From the NCBI GenBank assembly GCA_934476515.1, contig CAKSNZ010000006.1, forward strand, positions 17,915 through 81,914: a DNA stretch of 64,000 bases, given 5' to 3'. The position numbers and the translations under genes are program-made. Below are positions 9,268-17,786 of the stretch, one piece after another. The notes below the pieces were generated by a model that worked only from the letters and a program-made list of their open reading frames with translations, ran no database searches and had not been told where the DNA came from. How positions within the stretch are numbered: the stretch's first letter is position 1; each line of letters opens with the position of its first letter. The stretch is from an uncultured Ruminococcus sp. Lineage in GTDB: Bacteria > Bacillota > Clostridia > Oscillospirales > Acutalibacteraceae.

Positions 9268-10713
9268 ATGACAAGTGGTATTACAAAGAGGTGGCTACTT
9301 AACATACTAAGTGTTGTTGCACTTATTATTGTAGCTATTGTGCTGTGTCTTTCCTTTATGATTAGGGCTTACTACTACGATAGTGTTGAACAGTCTATTT
9401 CTGTTAGATGTAACGAACTGACCAAGGTTTTTGATGAAGTTGATTCCGATACAACAACAGACTTTCTCACAACTGCTCAACAGTATATTGAGGATTTTCC
9501 AGATAAAAAGCAACTTGAACTTCAGTCACTTAATTCAGTAGGCAGAGTAACCCTTACTTCTACAGGTTTCTTACCTGACGAAAAGGAAGAAATGCCTGAC
9601 TTTGATGAAGCGTTAAAAAGTCCAAACGGCTATGCAGTATGCAGAAGTACACTTACTTCCGGTGAAAAAGTTTTTGCCGGTACTAAGATTATTACAAGTC
9701 AAGACGGTACAGTGCTTGGTGCTATCAGATATGTTACTTCTTTAAGTGACATTAACTTTACTATTATTGCTTACATAGTAATTTTTTCACTGATAGGTGC
9801 AATAATTATTTTTGCCGTACTTATATCCGGTAGGTTCTTTGTTCGCTCTATTGTTGGTCCTATCAAGGAAATGTCCCAGACTGCAAGGAACATTGCGTCA
9901 GGTGACTTTGAAACAACAAAAATTACAAGTAAATATGATGATGAAATCGGTGACCTTGCTGAGTCTATAAACTATATGGCTCATGAACTTAAGCAAACCG
10001 AACAACTAAAGAATGACTTTATCAGTAGAGTCAGTCACGAACTGAGAACTCCACTAACTGCCATTAAGGGTTGGTCAGAAACAATGCTACTTACCGGTAC
10101 AGATATTGACCAAGGTACTTTTAAGAAAGGTATGACTATTATCCTTAAGGAGTCAGGCAGACTTACAAGTATTGTTGAAGAACTGCTTGATATTAGCCGT
10201 ATCCAAAGTGGCAGAATGAAACTAATGACTGAGAAAATCGACTTAGTTGCAGAACTTGATGAGGCAGTTTATATGCTAAAGGAACGGTCAATTCAAGAGA
10301 GAAAGCACCTTATGTTCGATTCTCCGATAGAACCATTCCCAGCTGTTATGGGTGACAAGAACAGACTAAGACAAGTGTTCTTGAATATTATAGACAATGC
10401 TCTAAAATATACACCTGAGGGTGGTAATGTTATAGTACAAATTCTTAATAAAGAAACTAATATTGAGGTGCTTATTTCCGATACCGGTTGTGGTATTGCA
10501 CCGGAAGATTTGCCAAAGGTTAAGGATAAGTTCTATAAAGCTAATCAGAATGTTGGTGGCAGTGGTATTGGTCTTGCTGTTGCTGATGAAATTGTACAAA
10601 TGCACGGTGGTACACTTGATATTGAAAGTGGTATCGGTGTGGGAACTACTGTGAAAATTTCTATTCCTGTTTATGACGAAAGTCAAAGCAAGGAAGATAA
10701 GGGAGAAAATTAA
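9268..10713 (+). CDS. Membrane sensor histidine kinase
   Basis: 481 residues. There are two transmembrane helices (about 10-32 and 163-189) around a ~130-residue extracellular sensor region, then HAMP, HisKA with phospho-acceptor His257 (SHELRTPL), and HATPase_c with N box (NIIDNALKYTPEGG), G1 (DTGCGIAPEDL) and G2 (GGSGIGLAVA). The arrangement matches WalK/ResE/PhoR-like kinases. It pairs with the response regulator just upstream. Its TAA overlaps the ATG of the next gene by one base, so it is translationally linked to yqhQ. Confidence 0.95.
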   Translation: MTSGITKRWLLNILSVVALIIVAIVLCLSFMIRAYYYDSVEQSISVRCNELTKVFDEVDSDTTTDFLTTAQQYIEDFPDKKQLELQSLNSVGRVTLTSTGFLPDEKEEMPDFDEALKSPNGYAVCRSTLTSGEKVFAGTKIITSQDGTVLGAIRYVTSLSDINFTIIAYIVIFSLIGAIIIFAVLISGRFFVRSIVGPIKEMSQTARNIASGDFETTKITSKYDDEIGDLAESINYMAHELKQTEQLKNDFISRVSHELRTPLTAIKGWSETMLLTGTDIDQGTFKKGMTIILKESGRLTSIVEELLDISRIQSGRMKLMTEKIDLVAELDEAVYMLKERSIQERKHLMFDSPIEPFPAVMGDKNRLRQVFLNIIDNALKYTPEGGNVIVQILNKETNIEVLISDTGCGIAPEDLPKVKDKFYKANQNVGGSGIGLAVADEIVQMHGGTLDIESGIGVGTTVKISIPVYDESQSKEDKGEN

Positions 10714-11681
10714 TGTCTCGAGAAAAAACTAAGAAAATTACTTCAATCGGTGGTTCAGCCCTAATTGAAGGTATTATGATGCGTGGACCTAAGAAAACTA
10801 CTGTTGCAGTTAGAATGGGTAAAGATGATATTTATACTGAGGATGTTTCCTTTACAGGTTTAACTCAGAAACATAAATTTTGTAGATTACCACTAATTCG
10901 TGGTGTTTGTGGTCTTGTTGACTCAATGAGATTAAGCTATAAAAGTTTGATGATTTCTGCCGATAAGGCTATTGAAGCCGGTGAAATTGAGGAGGAAGAA
11001 CCATCAAAGTTTGAAAAGTGGCTTGATGATAAATTTGGTGATAAGCTGGTAAAAATCTTAATGATATTTGCATCAATTATCGGTGTTGCCTTTGCAGTTG
11101 CATTGTTCTTCTTTGTACCGTCATTTCTATATGACCTTGTTTGTAAGGTAACAGATGTTGGTGAAAGCAGACTGTTTAAGTCAGTTTTTGAAGGTGTGCT
11201 AAAGATTGTATTGTTCTTAGGTTACATTGTTATTTGTAGCCGTATGCAGGAAATGAAGAGAGTGTTTATGTACCATGGTGCAGAACATAAAACAATTTTC
11301 TGTTACGAAAATGATGAAGAATTAACTGTAGAAAATGTTAGAAAGCATAAGCGTTTCCACCCAAGATGTGGTACAAGTTTCCTTGTAATTATGCTTATTC
11401 TGGGTATCTTAATCGGTCTGTTTGTACCGGTTGCACCATTTGGTATTAACTGGCTTAGACCTGTTATTAAGATTTTACTTATTCCTATTACTTGTGGTAT
11501 CGGTTATGAACTTATTAAGGTTTGTGGCAGATACGACAACACAATTACCCACATTATTTCAGCTCCAGGTATGTGGGCTCAGAGAATTACAACTAAAGAA
11601 CCTGACGATAGTATGATTGAAGTTGCTATTGAGGCTATTAAAAATGTTATTCCTGATGACGGTAGTGATATTATCAAATGA
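10713..11681 (+). CDS. yqhQ: DUF1385 / YqhQ-family membrane protein
   Basis: 322 residues. The family signature ALIEGIMMRGPK is near the N-terminus and VFMYHGAEHKTIFCYE in the middle, with hydrophobic helices around 113-145, 155-175, 223-245 and 250-272. YqhQ is widely conserved in Firmicutes; its biochemical function is not established. It overlaps the kinase gene by one base and prmC by four, so all three are one transcription unit. Confidence 0.9.
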   Translation: MSREKTKKITSIGGSALIEGIMMRGPKKTTVAVRMGKDDIYTEDVSFTGLTQKHKFCRLPLIRGVCGLVDSMRLSYKSLMISADKAIEAGEIEEEEPSKFEKWLDDKFGDKLVKILMIFASIIGVAFAVALFFFVPSFLYDLVCKVTDVGESRLFKSVFEGVLKIVLFLGYIVICSRMQEMKRVFMYHGAEHKTIFCYENDEELTVENVRKHKRFHPRCGTSFLVIMLILGILIGLFVPVAPFGINWLRPVIKILLIPITCGIGYELIKVCGRYDNTITHIISAPGMWAQRITTKEPDDSMIEVAIEAIKNVIPDDGSDIIK

Positions 11682-12505
11682 TTTTAGCTGAAATGAAAAA
11701 TAAACTTTCTTCAGAACTTAACAGTGAAGAAAGTAAAAGTATTATTGAAATGGTTACAGGATTTGACTCAATGGGTCAAATCCTTAATTCAAAAAAAGAG
11801 GTTTCAAAGGAACAAGAAAAAGAAATTCTTGAAATCTTACATAAACGACAAAATGGCTATCCTTTACAGTATATACTTGGTAAGTGGTCCTTTATGGGCA
11901 ACGATTACTTTGTAGGTGAGGGTGTGCTGATTCCAAGGGACGACACAGAAGTTGTGGTAAGTAGTGTCATCCCTTATTTGCGTAATATAGACAGTCCAAA
12001 GATTTTAGACTTATGTTCAGGCAGTGGAATAATTCCTATTACATTAAAGAAAATGTTTCCAAGTAGTGAAGTTCATGCTTTGGAATTGTCAGATAAAGCA
12101 ATTGTATATTTAGAGAAAAATATCAAATTCCATAATTGCAATATTATTTTGCATAAAGGCGATTTGAATTTACTTTACAAAGACTTTGAAGAAGGTTACT
12201 TTGACTTAATCATCAGTAACCCACCATATATTAAGCAAGAAGATATGTTAACCTTACAAGAAGAAGTAAAAAGCGAACCTACTATGGCACTTGAGGGTGG
12301 AGTAACAGGTCTTGACTTTTATAAGGCTATTGTGTCAAAATACAGCAGTAAGCTGAAAAATGGTGGTATGCTGAGTTTTGAACTTGGTGAAAATCAGTTT
12401 GATGATGTAAAAGCTATGATGACAGAAAAAGGATTTGTAAATATAAAGGAATTTTTAGACTTAGGAAATATTCAGAGGGCTATAAATGGGACTTATCTTT
12501 TATAA
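11678..12505 (+). CDS. prmC: Peptide chain release factor N5-glutamine methyltransferase PrmC
   Basis: 275 residues. Methylates the glutamine of the GGQ motif of RF1/RF2 using SAM. Visible: the N-terminal helical domain, PLQYILGKWSF, IPRDDTE (86-91), the SAM motif DLCSGSGIIP (111-120) and the catalytic NPPY (181-184). The ATG overlaps the yqhQ stop (ATGA), with no strong ribosome binding site, which implies translational coupling. Its substrate RF1 (prfA) is about 36 kb away in this window rather than adjacent as in many genomes. Confidence 0.95.
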   Translation: MILAEMKNKLSSELNSEESKSIIEMVTGFDSMGQILNSKKEVSKEQEKEILEILHKRQNGYPLQYILGKWSFMGNDYFVGEGVLIPRDDTEVVVSSVIPYLRNIDSPKILDLCSGSGIIPITLKKMFPSSEVHALELSDKAIVYLEKNIKFHNCNIILHKGDLNLLYKDFEEGYFDLIISNPPYIKQEDMLTLQEEVKSEPTMALEGGVTGLDFYKAIVSKYSSKLKNGGMLSFELGENQFDDVKAMMTEKGFVNIKEFLDLGNIQRAINGTYLL

Positions 12506-12529
12506 TAGAAAGTTTGTTCGATTTTTTAG

Positions 12530-12559
12530 TTGACTTTTTGTATAACCATAATTTATAAT
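12530..12559 (+). promoter_or_regulatory. Candidate promoter for recA
   Basis: TTGACT (12530-12535), an 18-bp spacer and TATAAT (12554-12559), about 50 bp before the recA ATG. A GTTCG half-site lies just upstream (12516-12520), but no complete LexA box could be seen. Confidence 0.6.
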
Positions 12560-12608
12560 AAGTAAGAACTAAGTCCTATTTTTGGGACAATGAAAAGGAT
12601 GTATTATT

Positions 12609-13748
12609 ATGGCAGTAGATAAGAATAAAGCGCTACAGACAGCTCTTAGTCAGATAGAAAAACAATTTGGTAAAGGTGCAGTAATGCGTCTTGGACAGAA
12701 TGAACATATGAGTGTAGGTCATGTTAGTACAGGTTCTTTGGGACTTGATATTGCTTTAGGTATCGGTGGCTTACCTCGTGGCAGAATTATTGAAATTTAC
12801 GGACCTGAATCATCAGGTAAAACAACACTGTCACTTCACTGTATTGCCGAAGGCCAGAAAGATGGTGGCAATGTTGCATTTATTGATGTTGAACATGCAC
12901 TTGACCCTGTATATGCAGAGGCTCTTGGTGTTGATATTGATAACCTTCTTGTTGCTCAGCCTGATACAGGTGAAGATGCTTTGGAAATTGCAGAGGCTCT
13001 TATTCGTTCAGGTGCTATTGATGTACTTGTAGTTGACTCAGTAGCAGCACTTGTACCAAAGGCTGAAATTGAGGGTGAAATGGGTGACTCTCATGTTGGT
13101 TTACAGGCAAGATTAATGTCACAAGCACTTAGAAAACTTGCCGGTGCTATTAATAAAAGTAACTGTGTTGCAATTTTCATCAATCAGCTTAGAGAAAAGG
13201 TCGGTGTTGTTTACGGCAATCCTGAAGTTACACCGGGTGGTAGAGCATTAAAGTTCTATTCTTCCGTAAGACTTGAAGTTAGAAAAGCTGAAGCTATTAA
13301 GGTTAACGGTGAAGTTATCGGTAACCGTACTAAGGTTAAGGTCGTAAAGAACAAGATTGCACCACCATTTAAAGAGGCTTACTTCGACATTATGTACGGT
13401 AAGGGTATCTCCAGAATCGGTGAACTTATCGACCTTGCAGTTGATACAGATGTTATCAACAAGGCAGGTGCTTGGTTTAGCTATGGTGACACAAGACTTG
13501 GTCAAGGTAGAGATAAGGTTAAGATGTTACTTGAAGAAAATGAAGAATTGGCTAAGGAAATTGAAGAAAAGGTACTTGCCAATATTGACCACCTAAGAGA
13601 AACCAAGAAAATGAAAAAGGGTGCTAAAGTACCTGAAATTACACCAAATATTTCTTCACCGGCTGAAAAGAAAACAGCTAAGAAAGAACCTGCAAAGAAA
13701 GCACCGGCTAAAGCTGATGCAAAGCTTGATATTTTGGTTGAAGACTAA
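12609..13748 (+). CDS. recA: Recombinase RecA
   Basis: 379 residues. ATP-dependent strand exchange protein for homologous recombination and the SOS response. Walker A GPESSGKT is at 65-72, and the signature [14 protein letters not shown] and the L2-region Q-rich segment are present. The C-terminal tail is lysine/alanine rich ([12 protein letters not shown]), a common variable feature. AAAGGATG precedes the ATG. The recX start overlaps the recA stop by one base. Confidence 0.98.
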   Translation: MAVDKNKALQTALSQIEKQFGKGAVMRLGQNEHMSVGHVSTGSLGLDIALGIGGLPRGRIIEIYGPESSGKTTLSLHCIAEGQKDGGNVAFIDVEHALDPVYAEALGVDIDNLLVAQPDTGEDALEIAEALIRSGAIDVLVVDSVAALVPKAEIEGEMGDSHVGLQARLMSQALRKLAGAINKSNCVAIFINQLREKVGVVYGNPEVTPGGRALKFYSSVRLEVRKAEAIKVNGEVIGNRTKVKVVKNKIAPPFKEAYFDIMYGKGISRIGELIDLAVDTDVINKAGAWFSYGDTRLGQGRDKVKMLLEENEELAKEIEEKVLANIDHLRETKKMKKGAKVPEITPNISSPAEKKTAKKEPAKKAPAKADAKLDILVED

Positions 13749-14368
13749 TGGTTGTTACTGCCGTTGAGCCTAGGAGAAAGTCATTTTCTGCACTGTATAT
13801 TGACGGTGAATTTGCAATGAAGCTTGATACAGAAACTTTACTTGCAAATCATATTCGTGCCGGTGTAGAAATAGATGATGAAGACTTGCATAACCTTGTA
13901 ATAGAAAGCAACAACAAGAGGGCTAAAGAAAAGGCACTTTGGCTAATATCCTATCGTGACCATAGCGAAAAGGAACTTGTTGACAAGATTAAGAGAGATT
14001 ATAGCGAAGAATCGGCACTTGCTGCCGTAGCAAAGCTAAAGGACCTAGGCCTTGTAAATGACGAAAACTATGCAAGAAGATATTACAAGGAACTAACCCT
14101 TGGCAGTAAGCACCTTTCACCAAGAGGTGCAAAGTATAAGTTAATGGAAAAGGGCATTGACCGTAATCTTATTGACATTATAATGGAAGAAACCGAAGTT
14201 GACCAAAGGGAACAGATAAGAATTATTATTGAGAAAAAATATAAGAATTTCACCACAGATGAAAAGTACAAGAGGAGAGCAATCTCAGGACTACAGAGAA
14301 AGGGCTTTTCTTGGGATGATATTAAGTCTGTTATGAGTGAATATGAAGGGGAAAATTATGGCTACTAA
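13748..14368 (+). CDS. recX: Regulatory protein RecX
   Basis: 206 residues of tandem three-helix repeats typical of RecX (ALWLISYRDHSEKEL, then KLKDLGLVNDENYARRY and later AISGLQRKGFSWDDI). RecX modulates RecA filaments. The start codon overlaps the recA stop, the usual recA-recX coupling. Its 3' end overlaps the rimO start region by 11 bases. Confidence 0.9.
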   Translation: MVVTAVEPRRKSFSALYIDGEFAMKLDTETLLANHIRAGVEIDDEDLHNLVIESNNKRAKEKALWLISYRDHSEKELVDKIKRDYSEESALAAVAKLKDLGLVNDENYARRYYKELTLGSKHLSPRGAKYKLMEKGIDRNLIDIIMEETEVDQREQIRIIIEKKYKNFTTDEKYKRRAISGLQRKGFSWDDIKSVMSEYEGENYGY

Positions 14369-15686
14369 AGTTAGTATTGTTTCGCTTGGTTGTGCAAAGA
14401 ACCAAGTAGATGCTGAAATGCTTTTCTATAAGATTAGAGAAGCCGGTTATGAAATCTCGGAAGATCCCGGTGTTTGTGATGTGGCAATCGTAAATACTTG
14501 TGGTTTCATTGAGTCAGCAAAGCAAGAAAGTATTGATGAAATTCTTGAACTTTCTACTCTTAAGAGAGAAGGTCAGATTAAGAAGATTATTGTTACAGGT
14601 TGTCTTGCCGAAAGATATAACAACGATATGATGAAAGAAATGTGCGAGATTGACGCAGTAGTTGGTATCGGTGCAAATAATGATATTGTTGCTATTCTTG
14701 ATAAGGTTATGGATGATGAGAAAGTTCAGGCTCATCCTGATAAGCTACTTATGCCACTAGAAGGCAAAAGACTACAGTCAACACCTCAGCATACTGCATA
14801 TATTAAGATTTCCGAAGGTTGTGACAACCGTTGTACTTACTGTGCAATTCCACTTATTCGTGGTGGTCACAGAAGCCGTAAGATGGAAAATATTATTGAA
14901 GAAGCAAAAGGTCTTGCAAGTAAAGGTGTTAAGGAACTTAATGTTATTGCTCAAGATACCACAAGATATGGTATGGACCTTTATGGCGAATACAAGTTGG
15001 CAGAACTTTTAAAAGAACTTTGCAAAATAGATGGACTAAAGTGGATAAGAGTGCTATACTGTTATCCGGATAAGATTACAGATGAACTTATTGATGTTAT
15101 TAAAAATGAGGACAAAATCTGTAAATATATCGACTTACCACTTCAACATTGTAACAAAGATGTTCTTCGCAGAATGAACCGTTCAGGTGATAAGGATGAG
15201 TTACTTGCTTTACTAAGAAAGTTAAGAAAAGAAATTCCTAACCTTGTTATCCGTACAACATTTATTGCAGGTTTCCCAGGTGAAACTGAAGAAGAATTTA
15301 CTGAACTTTGCGAATTTATTAAGGAAGCAAAGTTTGAGAGAATGGGTTGTTTCCCATATAGTATTGAAGAAGGTACTCCGGCAGCTACTTTCCCTGATCA
15401 AATTGATGACGATGTAAAGAACCATAGAGCTGAGATTCTTATGGATCAGCAAAGCTACATAATGGATGAATTCTTACAGAATCAGATTGGTAAAGAAATG
15501 GAAGTTGTATGCGAGGGCTATGATAGATATGCCGAATGTTACTTTGGCAGAAGTTATCAGGATGCACCTGATGTTGATACAGTAACTTTCTTTACAGCAG
15601 GTGAAGATAAACCGACTGTTGGAGAATTTTATAAAATTAAAATCACCGACTTTATTGACAGTTCACTTGTTGGTGAAATTATTTAA
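14358..15686 (+). CDS. rimO: Ribosomal protein S12 methylthiotransferase RimO
   Basis: About 442 residues. A radical-SAM enzyme that adds a methylthio group to an aspartate of ribosomal protein S12. The N-terminal UPF0004 domain has cysteines in SLGCAKNQVDAE and NTCGFI. The radical-SAM CxxxCxxC is in CDNRCTYCAIP, and the C-terminal TRAM domain ends the protein. The RimO/MiaB split is made on SLGCAKNQVD and the IPLIRGGHRSR segment. The ATG at 14358 is preferred to one 21 nt upstream because AAGGGG precedes it and it begins MATKVS. Confidence 0.95.
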   Translation: MATKVSIVSLGCAKNQVDAEMLFYKIREAGYEISEDPGVCDVAIVNTCGFIESAKQESIDEILELSTLKREGQIKKIIVTGCLAERYNNDMMKEMCEIDAVVGIGANNDIVAILDKVMDDEKVQAHPDKLLMPLEGKRLQSTPQHTAYIKISEGCDNRCTYCAIPLIRGGHRSRKMENIIEEAKGLASKGVKELNVIAQDTTRYGMDLYGEYKLAELLKELCKIDGLKWIRVLYCYPDKITDELIDVIKNEDKICKYIDLPLQHCNKDVLRRMNRSGDKDELLALLRKLRKEIPNLVIRTTFIAGFPGETEEEFTELCEFIKEAKFERMGCFPYSIEEGTPAATFPDQIDDDVKNHRAEILMDQQSYIMDEFLQNQIGKEMEVVCEGYDRYAECYFGRSYQDAPDVDTVTFFTAGEDKPTVGEFYKIKITDFIDSSLVGEII

Positions 15687-15699
15687 TAGGATTGATTAG

Positions 15700-16287
15700 A
15701 TGAACCTACCAAACAAATTGACATTACTAAGAATTATCTTAGTACCATTTTTCATTATTGCAATGCTGGTTAACTTTCCTTTCCACTACTTAGTGGCAGG
15801 TTGTATATTTGGTGTTGCATCTGTTACAGATACACTTGACGGTAAAATTGCAAGAAGCAGAAACCTTGTTACTGACTTCGGAAAATTTGCAGACCCATTA
15901 GCAGACAAAATTCTTGTTCTGACTGCTTTAGTTTGTTTTTTGCAAGTTGGGTTACTTGGTTCTTTCGGTGCAATACCGGTTATCATAGTGTTGTTTAGAG
16001 AATTTGCCGTTTCCGGTATAAGGCTGGTTGCTGCTTCAAGTGGCAAGGTTGTTGCTGCTAATATTTGGGGCAAAATCAAAACAGTTTCTCAGATGGTAGG
16101 TATCTCAGTTATATTTGCTATGCAAGTTGTACTTGAAGTGCTTAATGCAATGAAAGTTTCTACAGGATTTATTACTGAAGTTTTCTATTACATAGGCAAT
16201 GGCCTGATTTGGCTATCTACAGTATTCACCTTGATTAGTGGCATTATTTATCTAAAGGATAATATCAGTTTCCTAAAAGATAACTAA
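15700..16287 (+). CDS. pgsA: CDP-diacylglycerol-glycerol-3-phosphate 3-phosphatidyltransferase
   Basis: 195 residues, multi-pass membrane protein. It makes phosphatidylglycerol-phosphate, the first step to phosphatidylglycerol and cardiolipin. The CDP-alcohol phosphotransferase motif D-x2-DG-x2-AR-x8-G-x3-D-x3-D is visible from TDTLDGKIARSR to GKFADPLADK. The N-terminus MNLPNKLTLLRIILVPFF is typical for PgsA. It lies 13 nt after rimO, an order common in Firmicutes. Confidence 0.95.
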   Translation: MNLPNKLTLLRIILVPFFIIAMLVNFPFHYLVAGCIFGVASVTDTLDGKIARSRNLVTDFGKFADPLADKILVLTALVCFLQVGLLGSFGAIPVIIVLFREFAVSGIRLVAASSGKVVAANIWGKIKTVSQMVGISVIFAMQVVLEVLNAMKVSTGFITEVFYYIGNGLIWLSTVFTLISGIIYLKDNISFLKDN

Positions 16288-16294
16288 AACTAAA

Positions 16295-16780
16295 ATGAAA
16301 AGAGATTTGGAAATGAAAGTTAAAAGAATTTTATCATTTTTATTAGTAGTCGTTATTGCTGTTTCTTTAGTTGGTTGTACAAGTAATGAATATTGCAGTA
16401 GTCCATCAGAGGCTTATGAAAATAACAAAACACAGAATAGTGCAATTTATATTAAAAGAGGCATTACTAAGGCTGATGTAAGTGATGATGTTGTTATTTG
16501 GATTGCCAGAAATAACAAGAAAGATATTGTACTTGCACCTATGATGGTTAAGAATAATAAATACTATTTCTCAGGTAAAGAATCTGACTACTATATTCCT
16601 AATATTTCAAGAAAATGTGTAAAAAGTTCTATGTGGAACAGTTACAAACTTGACAATGGTGCAAAGCTAAAAGTTCACTTGATTAGAGCCAAAACAAGAA
16701 AGATAAAAGAGGCTGACGGTCATAAAGTTTTTGCTATTAAGGATAGACACTATATGGTTGTTTGGACTTACGAAAAATAA
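16295..16780 (+). CDS. Small lipoprotein of unknown function
   Basis: 161 residues with a lipoprotein signal (hydrophobic stretch then LVGC near residue 28), so an extracytoplasmic anchored protein. The rest is rich in lysine and beta-like segments, with no motif I recognise. A second in-frame ATG at 16313 would give a shorter n-region (MKVKRILSF); neither start has a good ribosome binding site. It lies 7 nt after pgsA and is closed by a strong terminator, so it ends the recA-recX-rimO-pgsA run. Confidence 0.7.
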   Translation: MKRDLEMKVKRILSFLLVVVIAVSLVGCTSNEYCSSPSEAYENNKTQNSAIYIKRGITKADVSDDVVIWIARNNKKDIVLAPMMVKNNKYYFSGKESDYYIPNISRKCVKSSMWNSYKLDNGAKLKVHLIRAKTRKIKEADGHKVFAIKDRHYMVVWTYEK

Positions 16781-16785
16781 TTTTT

Positions 16786-16815
16786 AAGCAAGAGTTTTTA
16801 CTCTTGCTTTTTTCT
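16786..16815 (+). terminator. Rho-independent terminator
   Basis: A 10-bp perfect stem AAGCAAGAGT/ACTCTTGCTT with a TTTT loop, followed by a T-rich tail. It ends the recA-pgsA-lipoprotein operon. Confidence 0.9.
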
Positions 16816-16849
16816 TTATCTAAGTATATAATAGTGGTGATATTAAAAA

Positions 16850-17095
16850 GGCTTTGATTGGGAGAAGTATTCATCTTGATTTTGTCAGAGAGTAAACGCC
16901 ATTGGCTGAAAGCGTTTTCAAAGGATTTTTGAAGAAATGCACCCATGAGCTGACAAAGGGAAAGTAGTATCTTTGTCCGTATTTCTGCGTTAAGGATTTG
17001 AGGGTTGCTTTGATTTTTGTTTATAAATCGGAAAGACCAAACTCAGGTGGAACCACGATATATTCGTCCTGTACTTTTGTACAGGGCTTTTTTAT
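16850..17095 (+). promoter_or_regulatory. T-box leader (tRNA-Cys sensing) upstream of cysE-cysS
   Basis: The conserved T-box sequence AGGTGGAACCACG is at 17045-17057, inside the antiterminator region. It is followed by a terminator stem CCTGTAC/GTACAGG (17068-17085) and a T-run. Upstream is a ~150-nt Stem I-like region with a GAGAGTAAACGCC AGTA-type bulge and a candidate specifier codon TGC (Cys) at 16938-16940. Uncharged tRNA-Cys should favour the antiterminator and allow cysE-cysS expression. The specifier assignment is by eye and fits the downstream genes. Confidence 0.92.
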
Positions 17096-17156
17096 TACAA
17101 AAATTTTTTACAGCATAATATATAATATAAAGTCTCATAGGAGTTGAAAAATAAGA

Positions 17157-17786
17157 ATGTTCGAAACTATGAAATCTGACCTTGATGCCGTAATGGAGAG
17201 AGATCCGGCAGCTAGAAACAGGCTGGAAGTTTTCTTCCTTTACTCAGGATACAAGGCAGTAAGAAGTCACAGAAGAGCCAACTGGTTCTTTAGACATAAT
17301 ATGAAATTTATCGCTAGATTTATCAGTCAGCGTTCAAGACACAAAACAGGTATTGAAATTCACCCGGGAGCAACTATTGGCAAAGGTCTTTTTATTGACC
17401 ATGGTATGGGTGTTGTTATTGGTGAAACAACGGAAATCGGTGAGAACTGTACTCTTTATCAGGGTGTTACCCTTGGAGGTACAGGTAAAGATACTGGCAA
17501 AAGACATCCAACTTTAGGCAACAATGTTCTTGTTGGTTGTGGTGCTAGGGTACTAGGACCTTTTAAGGTTGGTGACAATGCAAGAATTGCTGCCGGAGCA
17601 GTAGTTCTTAATGAAATCCCACCTGACTCAACTGCAGTCGGTGTACCTGCACAGGTAGTTAAAATGCATGGTGAAAGAATTGATATTCTTGACCAAATCC
17701 ATTACACCAATCCGGTAACACAACAAATTCAAAGACTTAATAACGAAATTGAAGAACTTAAAAAGCGTTTGGAGGATAAAAAATGA
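17157..17786 (+). CDS. cysE: Serine O-acetyltransferase
   Basis: 209 residues. Makes O-acetylserine, the carbon acceptor for cysteine synthesis, from serine and acetyl-CoA. The left-handed beta-helix hexapeptide repeats are visible (IHPGATIGKGLFIDHG, then VVIGETTEIGENCTLYQG) with the catalytic His/Asp region and GVPAQVV near the end. It is shorter at the N-terminus than E. coli CysE, as usual for Firmicutes. TAGGAG precedes the ATG. The leader is a Cys T-box, and its stop overlaps the cysS start. Confidence 0.95.
   Translation: MFETMKSDLDAVMERDPAARNRLEVFFLYSGYKAVRSHRRANWFFRHNMKFIARFISQRSRHKTGIEIHPGATIGKGLFIDHGMGVVIGETTEIGENCTLYQGVTLGGTGKDTGKRHPTLGNNVLVGCGARVLGPFKVGDNARIAAGAVVLNEIPPDSTAVGVPAQVVKMHGERIDILDQIHYTNPVTQQIQRLNNEIEELKKRLEDKK

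Noticed and set aside
12506..12608. A LexA/SOS box upstream of recA
   Set aside because: Only one GTTCG half-site is visible; the partner half is degenerate and the site lies upstream of the -35.
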